From Nemertoderma westbladi (taxonomy: Eukaryota > Xenacoelomorpha > Nemertodermatida > Nemertodermatidae): a DNA stretch of 64,000 nucleotides. Every line of letters begins with the position of its first letter. The first letter of the stretch is position 1. The notes under the pieces are model-generated. The model saw nothing but the letters and a program-made list of their open reading frames with translations, ran no database searches and was not told where the DNA came from. Below, piece after piece: positions 26,001-38,000 of the stretch. Where the stretch lies: assembly GCA_032718475.1 (NCBI GenBank), contig JAUCBJ010007417.1, forward strand, positions 1 to 64,000, given 5' to 3'. Both the position numbers and the translations under genes were made by a program.

Positions 26001-29000
26001 CCACTACTTCTCTAACTCTATCCTCTATGTACCATTGTGTCCCCCACTACTTATCTAAATCTATCCTCTATCTCCCTTTGCGTCCCCCACTACTTCTCTA
26101 ACTCTATCCTCTATGTACCATTGTGTCCCCCACTACTTCTCTAACTCTATCCTCTATCTCCAATTGCGTCCCCCACTACTTCTCTAACTCTATCCTCTAT
26201 GTACCATTGTGTCCCCCACTACTTATCTAACTCTATCCTCTATCTCCCATTGCGTCCCCCACTACTTCTCTAACTCTATCCTCTATGTACCATTGTGTCC
26301 CCCACTACTTCTCTAACTCTATCCTCTATGTACCATTGTGTCCCCCACTACTTATCTAACTCTATCCTCTATGTACCATTGTGTCCCCCACTACTTATCT
26401 AACTCTATCCTCTATGTACCATTGTGTCTCCCACTACTTATCTAACTCTATATCTCCCATTGCGTCCCCCACTACTTCTCTAACTCTATCCTCTATGTAC
26501 CATTGTGTCCCCCACTACTTCTCTAACTCTATCCTCTATGTACCATTGTGTCCCCCACTACTTATCTAACTCTATCCTCTATGTACCATTGTGTCCCCCA
26601 CTACTTCTCTAACTCTATCCTCTATGTACCATTGTGTCCCCCACTACTTCTCTAACTCTATCCTCTATCTCCAATTGCGTCCCCCACTACTTCTCTAACT
26701 CTATCCTCTATGTACCATTGTGTCCCCCACTACTTCTCTAACTCTATCCTCTATCTCCCATTGTGTCCCCCACTACTTCTCTAACTCTATCCTCTATGTA
26801 CCATTGTGTCCCCCACTACTTATCTAAATCTATCCTCTATCTCCCATTGTGTCCCCCACTACTTCTCTAACTATATCCTCTATCTCCCATTGTGTCCCCC
26901 ACTACTTCTCGAAATCTATCCCCCCGCTCCCATTACGTCCCCCACTACTTCTCTAACTCTATCCTCTATGTACCATTGTGTCCCCCACTACTTATCTAAA
27001 TCTATCCTCTATCTCCCATTGTGTCCCCCACTACTTCTCTAACTCTATCCTCTATCTCCCATTGTGTCCCCCACTACTTCTCGAAATCTATCCCACCGCT
27101 CCCATTACGTCCCCCACTACTCCTCTAACTCTATCCTCTATGTACCATTGTGTCCCCCACTACTTATCTAAATCTATCCTCTATCTCCCATTGTGTCCCC
27201 CACTACTTCTCGAAATCTATCCCCCCGCTCCTTTTACGTCCCCCACTACTTCTCTAACTCTATCCTCTATGTACCATTGTGTCCCCCACTACTTATCTAA
27301 ATCTATCCTCTATCTCCCATTGCGTCCCCCACTACTTCTCTAACTCTATCCTCTATGTACCATTGTGTCCCCCACTACTTCTCTAACTCTATCCTCTATC
27401 TCCAATTGCGTCCCCCACTACTTCTCTAACTCTATCCTCTATGTACCATTGTGTCCCCCACTACTTCTCTAACTCTATCCTCTATCTCCCATTGCGTCCC
27501 CCACTACTTCTCTAACTCTATCCTCTATGTACCATTGTGTCCCCCACTACTTCTCTAACTCTATCCTCTATCTCCAATTGCGTCCCCCACTACTTCTCTA
27601 ACTCTATCCTCTATGTACCATTGTGTCCCCCACTACTTCTCTAACTCTATCCTCTATCTCCCATTGCGTCCCCCACTACTTCTCTAACTCTATCCTCTAT
27701 GTACCATTGTGTCCCCCACTACTTCTCTAACTCTATCCTCTATGTACCATTGTGTCCCCCACTACTTATCTAACTCTATCCTCTATGTACCATTGTGTCC
27801 CCCACTACTTATCTAACTCTATCCTCTATGTACCATTGTGTCTCCCACTACTTATCTAACTCTATCCTCTATGTACCATTGTGTCCCCCACTACTTATCT
27901 AACTCTATCCTCTATGTACCATTGTGTCTCCCACTACTTCTCTAACTCTATCCTCTATCTCCCATTGTGTCCCCCACTACTTCTCTAACTCTATCCTCTA
28001 TGTACCATTGTGTCTCCCACTACTTATCTAACTCTATATCTCCCATTGTGTCCCCCACTACTTACCTAACTCTATCCTCTATGTACCATTGTGTCCCCCA
28101 CTACTTCTCTAACTCTATCCTCTATCTCCCATTGTGTCCCCCACTACTTCTCTAACTCTATCCTCTATCTCCCATTGTGTCCCCCACTACTTCTCGAAAT
28201 CTATCCCCCCACTCCCATTACATCCCCCACTACTTCTCTAACTCTATCCTCTATGTACCATTGTGCCCCCCACTACTTCTCTAACTCTATCCTCTATCTC
28301 CCATTGTGTCCCCCACTACTTCTCTAACTCTATCCTCTATCTCCCATTGTGTCCCCCACTACTTCTCGAAATCTATCCCCCCGCTCCCATTACGTCCCCC
28401 ACTACTTCTCTACCTCTATCCTCTATGTACCATTGTGTCCCCCACTACTTATCTAACTCTATCCTCTATGTACCATTGTGTCCCCCACTACTTCTCGAAA
28501 TCTATCCCCCCGCTCCCATTACGTCCCCCACTACTTCTCTACCTCTATCCTCTATGTACCATTGTGTCCCCCACTACTTATCTAACTCTATCCTCTATGT
28601 ACCATTGTGTCTCCCACTACTTATCTAACTCTATATCTCCCATTGTGTCCCCCACTACTTCTCTAACTCTATCCTCTATCTCCCATTGTGTCCCCCACTA
28701 CTTCTCGAAATCTATCCCCCCGCTCCCATTACGTCCCCCACTACTTCTCTAACTCTATCCTCTATGTACCATTGTGCCCCCCACTACTTCTCTAACTCTA
28801 TCCTCTATCTCCCATTGTGTCCCCCACTACTTCTCTAACTCTATCCTCTATCTCCCATTGTGTCCCCCACTACTTCTCGAAATCTATCCCCCCGCTCCCA
28901 TTACGTCCCCCACTACTTCTCTAACTCTATCCTCTATCCCCCATTGCGTCCCCCACTACTTCTCGAAATCTATCCCCCCCGCTCCCATTACGTCCCCCAC

Positions 29001-32000
29001 TACTTCTCTAACTCTATCCTCTATCTCCCATTGCGTCCCCCACTACTTCTCTAACTCTATCCTCTATCTCCCATTGTGTCCCCCACTACTTCTCTAACTC
29101 TATCCTCTATGTACCATTGTGTCCCCCACTACTTATCTAAATCTATCCTCTATCTCCCATTGCGTCCCCCACTACTTCTCTATCTCTATCCTCTATGTAC
29201 CATTGTGTCCCCCACTACTTCTCTAACTCTATCCTCTATCTCCCATTGTGTCCCCCACTACTTCTCTAACTCTATCCTCTATGTACCATTGTGTCCCCCA
29301 CTACTTCTCTAACTCTATCCTCTATGTACCATTGTGTCCCCCACTACTTTTCTAACTCTATCCTCTATCTCCAATTGTGCCCCCCACTACTTCTCTAACT
29401 CTATCCTCCATGTACCATTGTGTTCCCCACTACTTCTCTAACTCTATCCTCTATCTCCCATTGTGTCCCACACTACTTATCTAACTCTATCCTCTATCTC
29501 CCATTGCGTCCCCCACTACTTCTCTAACTCTATCCTCTATGTACCATTGTGTCCCCCACTACTTATCTAACTCTATCCTCTATCTCCAATTGTGCCCCCC
29601 ACTACTTCTCTAACTCTATCCTCCATGTACCATTGTGTCCCCCACTACTTCTCTAACTCTATCCTCTATCTCCCATTGCGTCCCCCACTACTTATCTAAC
29701 TCTATCCTCTATCTCCCATTGTGTCCACCACTACTTCTCGAAATCTATCCCCCCGCTCCCATTGCATCCCCCACTACTTTTCTAACTCTATCCTCTATCT
29801 CCCATTGTGTCCCCCACTACTTCTCTAACTCTATCCTCTATGTACCATTGTGTCCCCCACTACTTCTCTAACTCTATCCTCTATCTCCCATTGTGTCCCC
29901 CACTACTTCTCTAACTCTATCCTCTATGTACCATTGTGTCCCCCACTACTTCTCTAACTCTATCCTCTATCTCCCATTGTGTCCCCCACTACTTCTCGAA
30001 ATCTATCCCCCCGCTCCCATTGCATCCCCCACTACTTTTCTAACTCTATCCTCTATCTCCATTGTGTCCCCCACTACTTCTCGAAATCTATCCCCCCGCT
30101 CCCATTGCATCCCCCACTACTTTTCTAACTCTATCCTCTATCTCCCATTGTGTCCCCCACTACTTCTCTAACTCTATCCTCTATCTCCCATTGTGTCCCC
30201 CACTACTTCTCTAACTATATCCTCTATCTCCCATTGTGTCCCCCACTACTTCTCTAACTCTATCCTCTATGTACCATTGTATATCCCACTACTTATCTAG
30301 CTCTATCCCCCCGCTCCCATTGTGTCCCCCACTACTTCTCTAACTCCATCCAGGCACCAATATTAATTGGTCTATATTATTGAGTAATTATATCTAATAT
30401 TGTTCGAACGTTCACCAATATTAATTGGTCTATTATATTGGGTAATTCTATTTTACATTGTTTGAACGTAAAGTCTCCGCCCAGAAAGTCCACCCGCGCG
30501 CAGGTGATAATTAGGGGTCAACTCCATATTGACCCCACAGCAGGCTATAAATAGGGGCGCATCGGGTCTAAAACTTCAAGAGTTTTCACTCTGCCTCAGG
30601 CATAACTGTTGAGCCCAGCTCCTCAGTATAGCAGAGGTCCCTGGCCTAGAAGTCAGCTCTGTTCCGAGTTGGGGCCGTCTTTGTTGCTGGATCGGGCCTG
30701 AGAAAGGCTTTGCGGTCGCCAGTAACTTAAGACGATTCCGCCGTCGGACGGCTGTACTACCTTAGCCTAAGCCAACTCTGGTCCAAAGTTGGGGCCTTCT
30801 TTGTTGCTGGATCCGGCCTGCGAAAGGCTTTGCGGTTGCCTGTAACGTAAGACGGTTCCACCGTTGGTCTGAGCTCATTGGCGAGAAAAGCCCGGAGCGG
30901 TGCGCTTGTGTGCTCGCTATTGCCTACCAGGCAAAAGTGGCAGCGTCTCCACCGGCTCGGCTCTCCTGCCCACGGTAGTGCTGGTGCACTATCCCCAGGC
31001 TATATGTTTATTTGTGGTTCGCCCAAATAAACCTTTATGGTCTGAGAACATATTGCAGCTAACATTTTAAGTCCAATCGGCCCCACCCCTGTTTGGACTC
31101 AGACGGTAACCTGGTGTTCTGCACTATCGCCAAGTTCCAATAGCGTGAAGCTGCACCAAGTTTATTACGACTTTCCCATAACTTGATAGACGTTCTGAGG
31201 GGACATTGCTTTTAAGACGTTCTACGACTTTATTAGCCCATGACTTTTTCACGATTTATTAAGACGTTTTTTAAAACAATTGATTATTGTTAGATTTCTT
31301 TCCCTTTATTTGTATATTTTTTCCGGTGTATTTTTAGCAAAACAAAACGGCTAAAAATACGGTATATTTTCTCTGCCTTTTGGATTATTTAGAGGCTATA
31401 CTTTGGATCCTAACGGACCCAAAGCACCCTTCACCCGGTTTCTATCTTTTTCCTCATCCCAGAGGTTTTTCTACAGTGTTACAGTAAGCTATTTCATTTA
31501 TTTAGAAGGAAGCAATACAGTATTATTTGGGAAGAATAGAAAATCACTGTGTTTTTGTACTATATAGAAAAGTTGTGGATGTCCGTAAATAACAAGCCAT
31601 TGAAGGACCGTGTTCAAGTGGAAATATTTATGTTAGCCGGAAAACCAAAACACTAAGCGAAATGAGCACTACCTGGAACTTTTTTGAGATTCAAAGCCGT
31701 TTTAGGAGCTTATCGTGCCAAGGAATACGAGAAATCCATTACATAACTCTATCCCCCAGGTCCCAGTGTGTCCCCCACCCGCTACACCACAGGAATGCCT
31801 GTCTCTGGTGGCGGACGACCAGTGGATTATTGAGAAGTACGCGACCGGCGGTGAGGGATTCGTGATGTCCGCTGTTCCGTGGACCCCACCGATGCCGAAC
31901 TGGAATCCTTGGACCGGGTCCAACATCGACGAGGGTCCGCTAGCGAACGCCTCTCCCGAGCAGATATCGGCCGACTTACGGTTGCGAGAGGAGCGGAAGA

Positions 32001-35000
32001 GCAATGACGTCACGCTGCACGGGATAAGCGAGGCTCGGCGAAACCTTCCTATCTGTAACAGTTACGATCAGATAATGGAAGCCGTTGCTAATAACACTGT
32101 GGTTATTCTTAAAGGTGTGAATTTGTATAAAGTAACAGCTAAGTGAATTCTTATGAGTTGTGATAGTAACATGTCAACATGTCGATTTTTCGACAGGGTG
32201 TGGTAAGACCACCCAGGTACCCCAGTACATCCGTTATTGTTGCAGGTCAGACAGGGTGCGGTAAGACCACCCAGGTACCCCCCAGTACATCCGTTATTGT
32301 TGCAGGTCAGACAGGGTGCGGTAAGACCACCCAGGTACCCCCCAGTACATCCCTTATTGTTACAGGTCACGCAGGGTGCGGTAAGACCACCCAGGTGCCC
32401 CCCAGTACATCCGTTATTGTTACAGGTCAGGCAGGGTGCGGTAAGACCACCCAGGTACCCCAGTACACCCGTTATTGTTGCAGGTCAGACAGGGTTCGGT
32501 AACACCACCCAGGTACCCCAGTACATACGTTATTGTTGCAGGTCAGATAGGGTGCGGTAAGATCACCCAGGTACCCCCCAGTACATTCGTTATTGTTGCA
32601 GGTCAGGCAGGGTGCGGTAAGACCACCCAGGTACCCCCCAGTACATCCGTTATTGTTACAGGTCAGGCAGGGTGCGGTAAGACCACCCAGGTACCCCAGT
32701 ACACCCGTTATTGTTGCAGGTCAGACAGGGTGCGGTAAGACCACCCAGGTGCCCCCCAGTACATCCGTTATTGTTGCAGGTCGGATAGGGTGCGGTAAGA
32801 CCACCCAGGTACCCCCCAGTACATCCCTTATTGTTACAGGTCACGCAGGGTGCGGTAAGACCACCCAGGTGCCCCCCAGTACATCCGTTATTGTTACAGG
32901 TCAGGCAGGGTGCGGTAAGACCACCCAGGTACCCCAGTACACCCGTTATTGTTACAGGTCAGATAGGGTGCGGTAAGATCACCCAGGTACCCCCCAGTAC
33001 ATTCGTTATTGTTGCAGGTCAGGCAGGGTGCGGTAAGACCACCCAGGTACCCCCCAGTACATCCGTTATTGTTACAGGTCAGGCAGGGTGCGGTAAGACC
33101 ACCCAGGTACCCCAGTACACCCGTTATTGTTGCAGGTCAGACAGGGTGCGGTAAGACCACCCAGGTGCCCCCCAGTACGTCCGTTATTGTTGCAGGTCGG
33201 ATAGGGTGCGGTAAGACCACCCAGGTACCCCCCAGTACATCCCTTATTGTTACAGGTCACGCAGGGTGCGGTAAGACCACCCAGATGCCCCCCAGTACAT
33301 CCGTTATTGTTGCAGGTCAGACAGGGTGCGGTAAGACCAACCAGGTACCCCCCAGTACATCCGTTATTGTTGCAGGTCAGACAGGGTGCGGTAAGACCAC
33401 CCAGGTACCCCCCAGTACATCCCTTATTGTTACAGGTCACGCAGGGTGCGGTAAGACCACCCAGGTGCCCCCCAGTACATCCGTTATTGTTACAGGTCAG
33501 GCAGGGTGCGGTAAGACCACCCAGGTACCCCAGTACACCCGTTATTGTTGCAGGTCAGACAGGGTTCGGTAACACCACCCAGGTACCCCAGTACATACGT
33601 TATTGTTGCAGGTCAGATATGGTGCGGTAAGATCACCCAGGTACCCCCCAGTACATTCGTTATTGTTGCAGCTCAGGCAGGGTGCGGTAAGACCACCCAG
33701 GTACCCCCCAGTACATCCGTTATTGTTACAGGTCAGGCAGGGTGCGGTAAGACCACCCAGGTACCCCAGTACACCCGTTATTGTTGCAGGTCAGACAGGG
33801 TGCGGTAAGACCACCCAGGTACCCCAGTACATCCGTTATTGTTGCAGGTCGGATAGGGTGCGGTAAGATCACCCAGGTACCCCCCAGTACATCCGTTATT
33901 GTTGCAGGTCAGACAGGGTGCGGTATGACCACCCACGTACCCCAGTAGGCCTACACCCGTTATTGTTGCAGGTCAGACAGGGTGCGGTAAGACCACCCAA
34001 GTACCTCTTACTACATCCGTTATTGTTGCAGGTCAGGCAGGGTGCGGTAAGACCACCCAGATACCCCCCAGTACATCCGTTATTGTTGCAGGTCAGACAG
34101 GGTGCGGTATGACCACCCACGTACCCCTGTAGGCCTACACCTGTTATTGTTGCAGGTCAGACAAGGTGCGGTAAGACCACCCAGGTACCCCCCCAGTACA
34201 TCCGATATTGTTGCAGGTCAGACAGGGTGCGGTAAGACCACCCAGGTACCCCCCAGTATATCCGTTATTGTTACAGGTCAGGCAGGGTGCGGTAAGACCA
34301 CCCAGGTACCCCAGTACACCCATTATTGTTGCAGGTCAGACAGGGTGCGGTAAGACCACCCAGGTACCCCAGTACACCCGTTATTGTTGCAGGTCAGACA
34401 GGGTGCGGTATGACCACCCACGTACCCCAGTAGGCCTACACCTGTTATTGTTGCAGGTCAGACAAGGTGCGGTAAGACCACCCAGGTACCCCCCCAGTAC
34501 ATCCGATATTGTTGCAGGTCAGACAGGGTGCGGTAAGACCACCCAGGTACCCCCCAGTACATCCGTTATTGTTACAGGTCAGGCAGGGTGCGGTAAGACC
34601 ACCCAGGTACCCCAGTACACCCGTTATTGTTGCAGGTCAGACAGGGTGCGGTAAGACCACCCAGGTACCCCAGTACACCCGTTATTGTTGCAGGTCAGAC
34701 AGGGTGCGGTAAGACCACCCAGGTACCCCAGTACACCCGTTATTGTTGCAGGTCAGACAGGGTGCGGTAAGACCACCCAGGTACCCCAGTACACCCGTTA
34801 TTGTTGCAGGTCAGACAGGGTGCGGTAAGACCACCCAGGTACCCCAGTACATCCGTTATTGTTACAGGTCAGACAGGGTGCGGTAAGACCACCCAAGTAC
34901 CCCTTAGTACATCCGTTTTTGTTGCAGGTCAGACAGGGTGCGGTAAGACCACCCAGGTACCCCAGTACATCCGTTATTGTTGCAGGTCGGATAGTGTGCG

Positions 35001-38000
35001 GTAAGATCACCCAGGTACCCCCCAGTACATCCGTTATTGTTGCAGGTCAGACAGGGTGCGGTAAGACCACCCAGGTACCCCCCAGTACATCCGTTATTGT
35101 TACAGGTCAGGCAGGGTGCGGTAAGACCACCCAGGTACCCCAGTACACCCGTTATTGTTGCAGGTCAGACAGGGTGCGGTAAGACCACCCAGGTACTCCA
35201 GTACATCCGTTATTGTTGCAGGTCAGATAGGGTGCGGTAAGATCACCCAGGTACCCCCCAGTACATCCGTTATTGTTGCGGGTCAGGCAGGGTGCGGTAA
35301 GACCACCCAGGTACCCCCCAGTACATCCGTTATTGTTACAGGTCAGGCAGGCTGCGATAAGACCACCCAGGTACCCCAGTACACCCGTTATTGTTGCAGG
35401 TCAGACAGGGTCGGTAAGACCACCCAAGTACCCCTTAGTACACCGTTATTGTTGCAGGTCAGACAGGGTGCGGTAAGACCACCCAAGTACTCCTAGTACA
35501 TCCGTTTTTGTTGCAGGTCAGACAGGGTGCGGTAAGACCACCCAAATACCCCTTAGTACATCCGTTATTGTTGCAGGTCAGGCAGGGTGCGGTAAGACCA
35601 CCCAGGTACCCCCCAGTACATTCGTTATTGTTACAGGTCAGACAGGGTGCGGTAAGACCACCCAGGTACCACACCCGTTATTGTTGCAGGTCAGACAGGG
35701 TGCGGTAAGACCACCCAGGTACCCCAGTACATCCGTTATTGTTGCAGGTCAGAAAGGGTGCGGTAAGACCACCCAAGTACCTCTTACTACATCCGTTATT
35801 GTTGCAGGTCAAGCAGGGTGCGGTAAGACCACCCAGATACCCCCCAGTACATCCGTTATTGTTGCAGGTCAGACAGGGTGCGGTAAGACCACCCAGGTAC
35901 CCCCCAGTACATCCGTTTTTGTTGCAGGTCAGACAGGGTGCGGTAAGACCACCCAAGTACCCCTTAGTACATCCGTTATTGTTGCAGGTCAGACAGGGTG
36001 CGGTAAGATCACCCAAGTACCCCTTAGTACATCCGTTATTGTTGCAGGTCAGACAGGGTTCGGTAAGACCACCCAGATACCCCCCAGTACATCCGTTATT
36101 GTTGCAGGTCAGACAGGGTGCGGTAAGACCACCCAGGTACCCCAGTACATCCGTTATTGTTGCAGGTCAGACAGGGTGCGGTAAGACCACCCAAGTTGAT
36201 TCTATTCAGATCAATTTTTAAACAAATTATAAAAAGCCTTATTTTCATTTTTCAAAATTATAGAAACACCATTCTTGATATTACACTAATATTAGCAATA
36301 ACAATTAACACACTACTTTTAAAGGCGGGCGATATACATCCTAACCCAGGCCCGGAATCACCACATAACATAACAAATCTAAAGGACTACTTGCAAATAA
36401 ACAAAGAGGGAACAATTTTCATTCAAATAAATAGCCGTAGTCTAGTTAAAAATATAAACGAACTTCGTCACGCCTTGGTGGGATCCAAAAATGCCATCGT
36501 TTCTGTTACAGAAACGTGGCTAAAACGTAATATCCACGATAGTGTAGTAGCAATTCCTGGGTATGTACTACATCGACGGGATCGAAAATCTAAGAAAGGC
36601 GGGGCGGGGGGGTTCTAATTTATGTACCAATAGGAATAAATAATACAGGACGGCAGGACATAAAATCAAACAATAAACTGGAGTCAATATGGGTGGAAAT
36701 AGACAATTACTTAGTATGTACTATATACAATCCTCCAAGAGCTAATAAAGAATTTTTCAAGCAGTTTTCCGAAGAGCTAGAAAATGCACTAATGTTAGAA
36801 CCTAGCAAGAGGATTTTAGTACAAGGCGACTTTAATATAAATATACTTAAAACAGAAAAAAATCCCAAAAAGCAATTACTAAACGATCTACTTAATCAAT
36901 ATAACATTTCAATATTAAATACAAAGACTCCGACTCGAATAGCAAAAAACTCCGAATCGCTCATAGATTTATTACCGGTACTATCAAACATTGACAACAA
37001 TAAAATTAAAGCGTGCCTTACGATTCCATGTATATTTTCTGATCATGACTACACAATAATTAAAATAAACCAAAAATGCAGATCATCGGCAGGGCAACAA
37101 AAAGTATGGGTACAGTACCGTGACTACTCAAAATTTGATAAAAATAAATTCCGGGCTGACTATCAAAACTCGATATGGGACCACATTTATAATGAATCAG
37201 ATATCAATAAACAATTCGAAATTTTTGAAAGTCAAATTGAAACAGTTTTAGATCGTTTTGCCCCATACAAACGGAAACTTCAACTCACAGAAAAAGAGCA
37301 CCATCAATTTACAGCGGATAATAATTGGTCGACAGAAAAATTAGAGGAACTACGTAAAAATAAATATTCTAAATTTTTACAGTGGCGGAAAACAAAATTG
37401 GAATTGGACTATAAAGAATATAAATTATTAAGGAACAAGTTTAACACACTAAACAGCAATCTGAAAAATAAATACATTAAATCAAAATTCGCTGAGGCCT
37501 CAAATAGCAAAACACGTTGGCAAATAATAAACAAAATCCTGAACAGAAATAAAAACTTACGAAATATATGCAGCTAAACACATCTTGGAAAACTAATAAC
37601 TGAAAAGAAACAAATTGTAGATATTTTGAACAGCACGTATATAAATATAGGAAATTTCTATAAGGACGCGCCAATATCAAGTCAAGGCAACAATAAATTA
37701 AATGTCAAAGACGTTCACAAATTTTCATTTACGGGGGTAACAGAACTCGAAGTTTTTGAAATAATTAATAAACTAAATAAAAATAAATCTAGTGGGCCTT
37801 CGAACATACCAACAGAAATATTTAAACAGTTAAAAGCCGACATAGTTATTCCGCTAACATACATATTAAATCAGTGCCTAACGAAATCAAAATTTCCAGA
37901 TAAACTGAAAATAGTCAACATAACACCAATTTATAAAAAAGGCGATGCTCTTGACCCAGAGAATTATAGACCAGTAGCTGTAACATCACCAATTGCGAAG

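Noticed and set aside
14240-30171. Many 60-150-codon plus-strand frames with [15 protein letters not shown]-type repeats
   Set aside because: By-products of the 43-bp array, with stops every few units and no start context or other domain.
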